Of a DNA stretch of 6,471 bases, positions 5,598 through 6,471 are shown in pieces. Both the position numbers and the translations under genes were made by a program. Positions within the stretch are counted from its first letter, which is position 1, and every line of letters begins with the position of its first letter. The stretch is from an uncultured Veillonella sp. GTDB lineage: Bacteria; Bacillota; Negativicutes; Veillonellales; Veillonellaceae. The stretch is taken from contig CABSJL010000045.1 in assembly GCA_902478055.1 (NCBI GenBank), forward strand, positions 1-6,471. Reading direction: 5' to 3'. The notes under the pieces were generated by a model. The model saw nothing but the letters and a program-made list of their open reading frames with translations. It was not told the origin of the DNA and did not search any database.

Positions 5598-5667
5598 AAT
5601 GTAATCTTAATTTAGCTATAATCCTGATGTAATTTAACCTAGGAGGCTTATAATCTCTTACATCCTA

Positions 5668-5925
5668 TTAATCTTTTTTAAGAAACTTCACAAGTATGCC
5701 ACCGATTGTTAAGGACACGCCAAAACCAGTAAAGAACATACCTAGGGAATACATCCATGCATAGGTTTGATTATTAGAAGAAATCGCTTTCGCTGCGTCT
5801 CGTGCATTAGTAGCGTTTCTTGCAATTTCCAAATTTGTTGTAGCTGGATCTGGATTTAATAATAGGATAACAATACCTATAATTAGAACAACTACACCAA
5901 CGGGTAATAACATTTTCTTGCTCAT
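5668..5925 (-). CDS. Small two-helix membrane protein of unknown function
   Basis: I do not recognise this 85-aa protein. It begins MSKKML, a basic cytoplasmic end, followed by a very hydrophobic helix (about 6-23). A polar loop at 24-56 (PDPATTNLEIARNATNARDAAKAIS) follows, then a second helix rich in Gly and Phe (57-79) and the basic tail KFLKKD. Both ends are predicted inside and the loop outside. No cysteine or catalytic motif is present. The start ATG has an AGAGGA site 8 nt upstream. The gene lies 50 bp after the stop of the preceding same-strand gene, so co-transcription is likely. A poor promoter-like pair (TTGATA, 17 nt, TATACC) overlaps the end of that gene. The unit ends at the terminator 5552-5597. 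Confidence 0.72.
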   Translation of the reverse strand: MSKKMLLPVGVVVLIIGIVILLLNPDPATTNLEIARNATNARDAAKAISSNNQTYAWMYSLGMFFTGFGVSLTIGGILVKFLKKD

Positions 5926-5975
5926 TTAAATGTTCCTCTCCTAACATTACATAACATGGTATATACGATTAGATA

Positions 5976-6471
5976 TTATTTATCAAGTTTATTCATATCC
6001 AAGCGATTTACACTGCCAATAAAGCTATTATAGGATTCAATCATATCATTGTAATGATCAGCTGTTTGGTCACCTAAGAATGTACGAATTCTACCAATAG
6101 TTGTATTTAAATGATTTTTAGCAGAGTTATAGTCCGGACTAGTAATGCTGCTGGATACATCCATGATACCTTGCAACTCTTGGTTCGCCGCATTTACATC
6201 GATTTGCTTGCCTTCTTCAAAGCTATCCAATAATGCAGTTAAACGTAAATGAACTTCTTGAGCAGCAGCTGCATTTTTCTTACCGGAATCTTTAAGTTCT
6301 TTCAACTGTTCTTGTTGATTTTCCGTATTATGTTTGTGAATTACTGCGTCTAACTGATTATATGCTGCATAGAATTGATCATATAGTTGAACGTATTTAG
6401 GTCCTAATTGTTGTTCCTTAGCATAATTATCTGCTTGATATGAATTAGTTTGGTAGTACGTATCCAATTCA
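5976..6471 (-). CDS. Tyr/Asn-rich helical protein, C-terminal part, possibly DUF3829/YiiG-like
   Basis: Open on the minus strand through the right edge. Only the last 164 residues are visible, and the true start lies outside. The first TTG in the window (codon 2) is not a credible start: no ribosome site is visible and the frame stays open before it. The product is soluble-looking and mainly helical, rich in Gln, Asn, Asp, Lys and Tyr, with no membrane helix or cysteine. Two related segments bracket it: YDQFYAAYNQLDAV near the start and YNDMIESYNSFIGSV near the end. Repeated Tyr-Asn motifs of this kind recall the DUF3829 (YiiG) lipoprotein family, usually exported and of unknown function. This is a tentative match from memory. 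A signal peptide or lipobox, if present, would be beyond the window. It is probably co-transcribed with the small membrane protein gene downstream. Confidence 0.7.
   Translation of the reverse strand, partial: ELDTYYQTNSYQADNYAKEQQLGPKYVQLYDQFYAAYNQLDAVIHKHNTENQQEQLKELKDSGKKNAAAAQEVHLRLTALLDSFEEGKQIDVNAANQELQGIMDVSSSITSPDYNSAKNHLNTTIGRIRTFLGDQTADHYNDMIESYNSFIGSVNRLDMNKLDK

Noticed and set aside
5626..5664. GATGTAA / TTACATC inverted repeat after the 85-aa gene
   Set aside because: Only 7 bp with a 25-nt loop and no T tract. The true terminator at 5552-5597 lies just beyond.

Overview
The window looks like a piece of chromosome from an AT-rich, diderm member of the Firmicutes, most likely Veillonella or a close relative in the Negativicutes. 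This is an inference from three things. The ribosome binding sites are strong and Bacillus-like (AGGAGG and GGAGG). The PurB is of the B. subtilis type and size (431 aa). An ExbB-ExbD-TonB operon is present, and it only makes sense in a cell with an outer membrane. No rRNA or other decisive phylogenetic marker lies in the window. All genes but one are on the minus strand.

Layout, left to right. (1) 1-227: the first 75 codons of a major facilitator transporter resembling the fosmidomycin-resistance (Fsr) family, cut by the window edge. (2) 331-403: a long hairpin terminator for purB. (3) 439-1734: purB, adenylosuccinate lyase, with a clear promoter at 1778-1806 whose -35 box sits inside a perfect 17-bp palindrome. 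(4) 1963-2922: an HtpX-like M48 membrane zinc protease. (5) 2923-3152: an AT-rich divergent spacer. (6) 3153-3563: the only plus-strand gene, a small four-helix membrane protein of unknown function. (7) 3581-3623: a bidirectional terminator shared by this gene and the convergent tonB. (8) 5466 down to 3622: a tightly coupled exbB-exbD-tonB operon with an extended -10 promoter at 5511-5539. (9) 5556-5597: a very strong terminator that separates this operon from the next unit. (10) 5668-5925 and 5976-6471: a small two-helix membrane protein and the C-terminal part of a Tyr/Asn-rich helical protein, probably one transcription unit that enters from beyond the window.

The functional core is the energy-transduction operon. 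ExbB and ExbD form the inner-membrane proton-driven motor, and TonB spans the periplasm to drive outer-membrane receptors. PurB serves purine synthesis and HtpX serves membrane protein quality control. The other genes are unassigned. No mobile element, CRISPR array, tRNA or rRNA is visible, and I do not see an obviously new system. The most interesting points are the palindrome over the purB -35 box with weak PurBox-like sites upstream of it, the missing membrane histidine in TonB, and the unassigned small membrane proteins.
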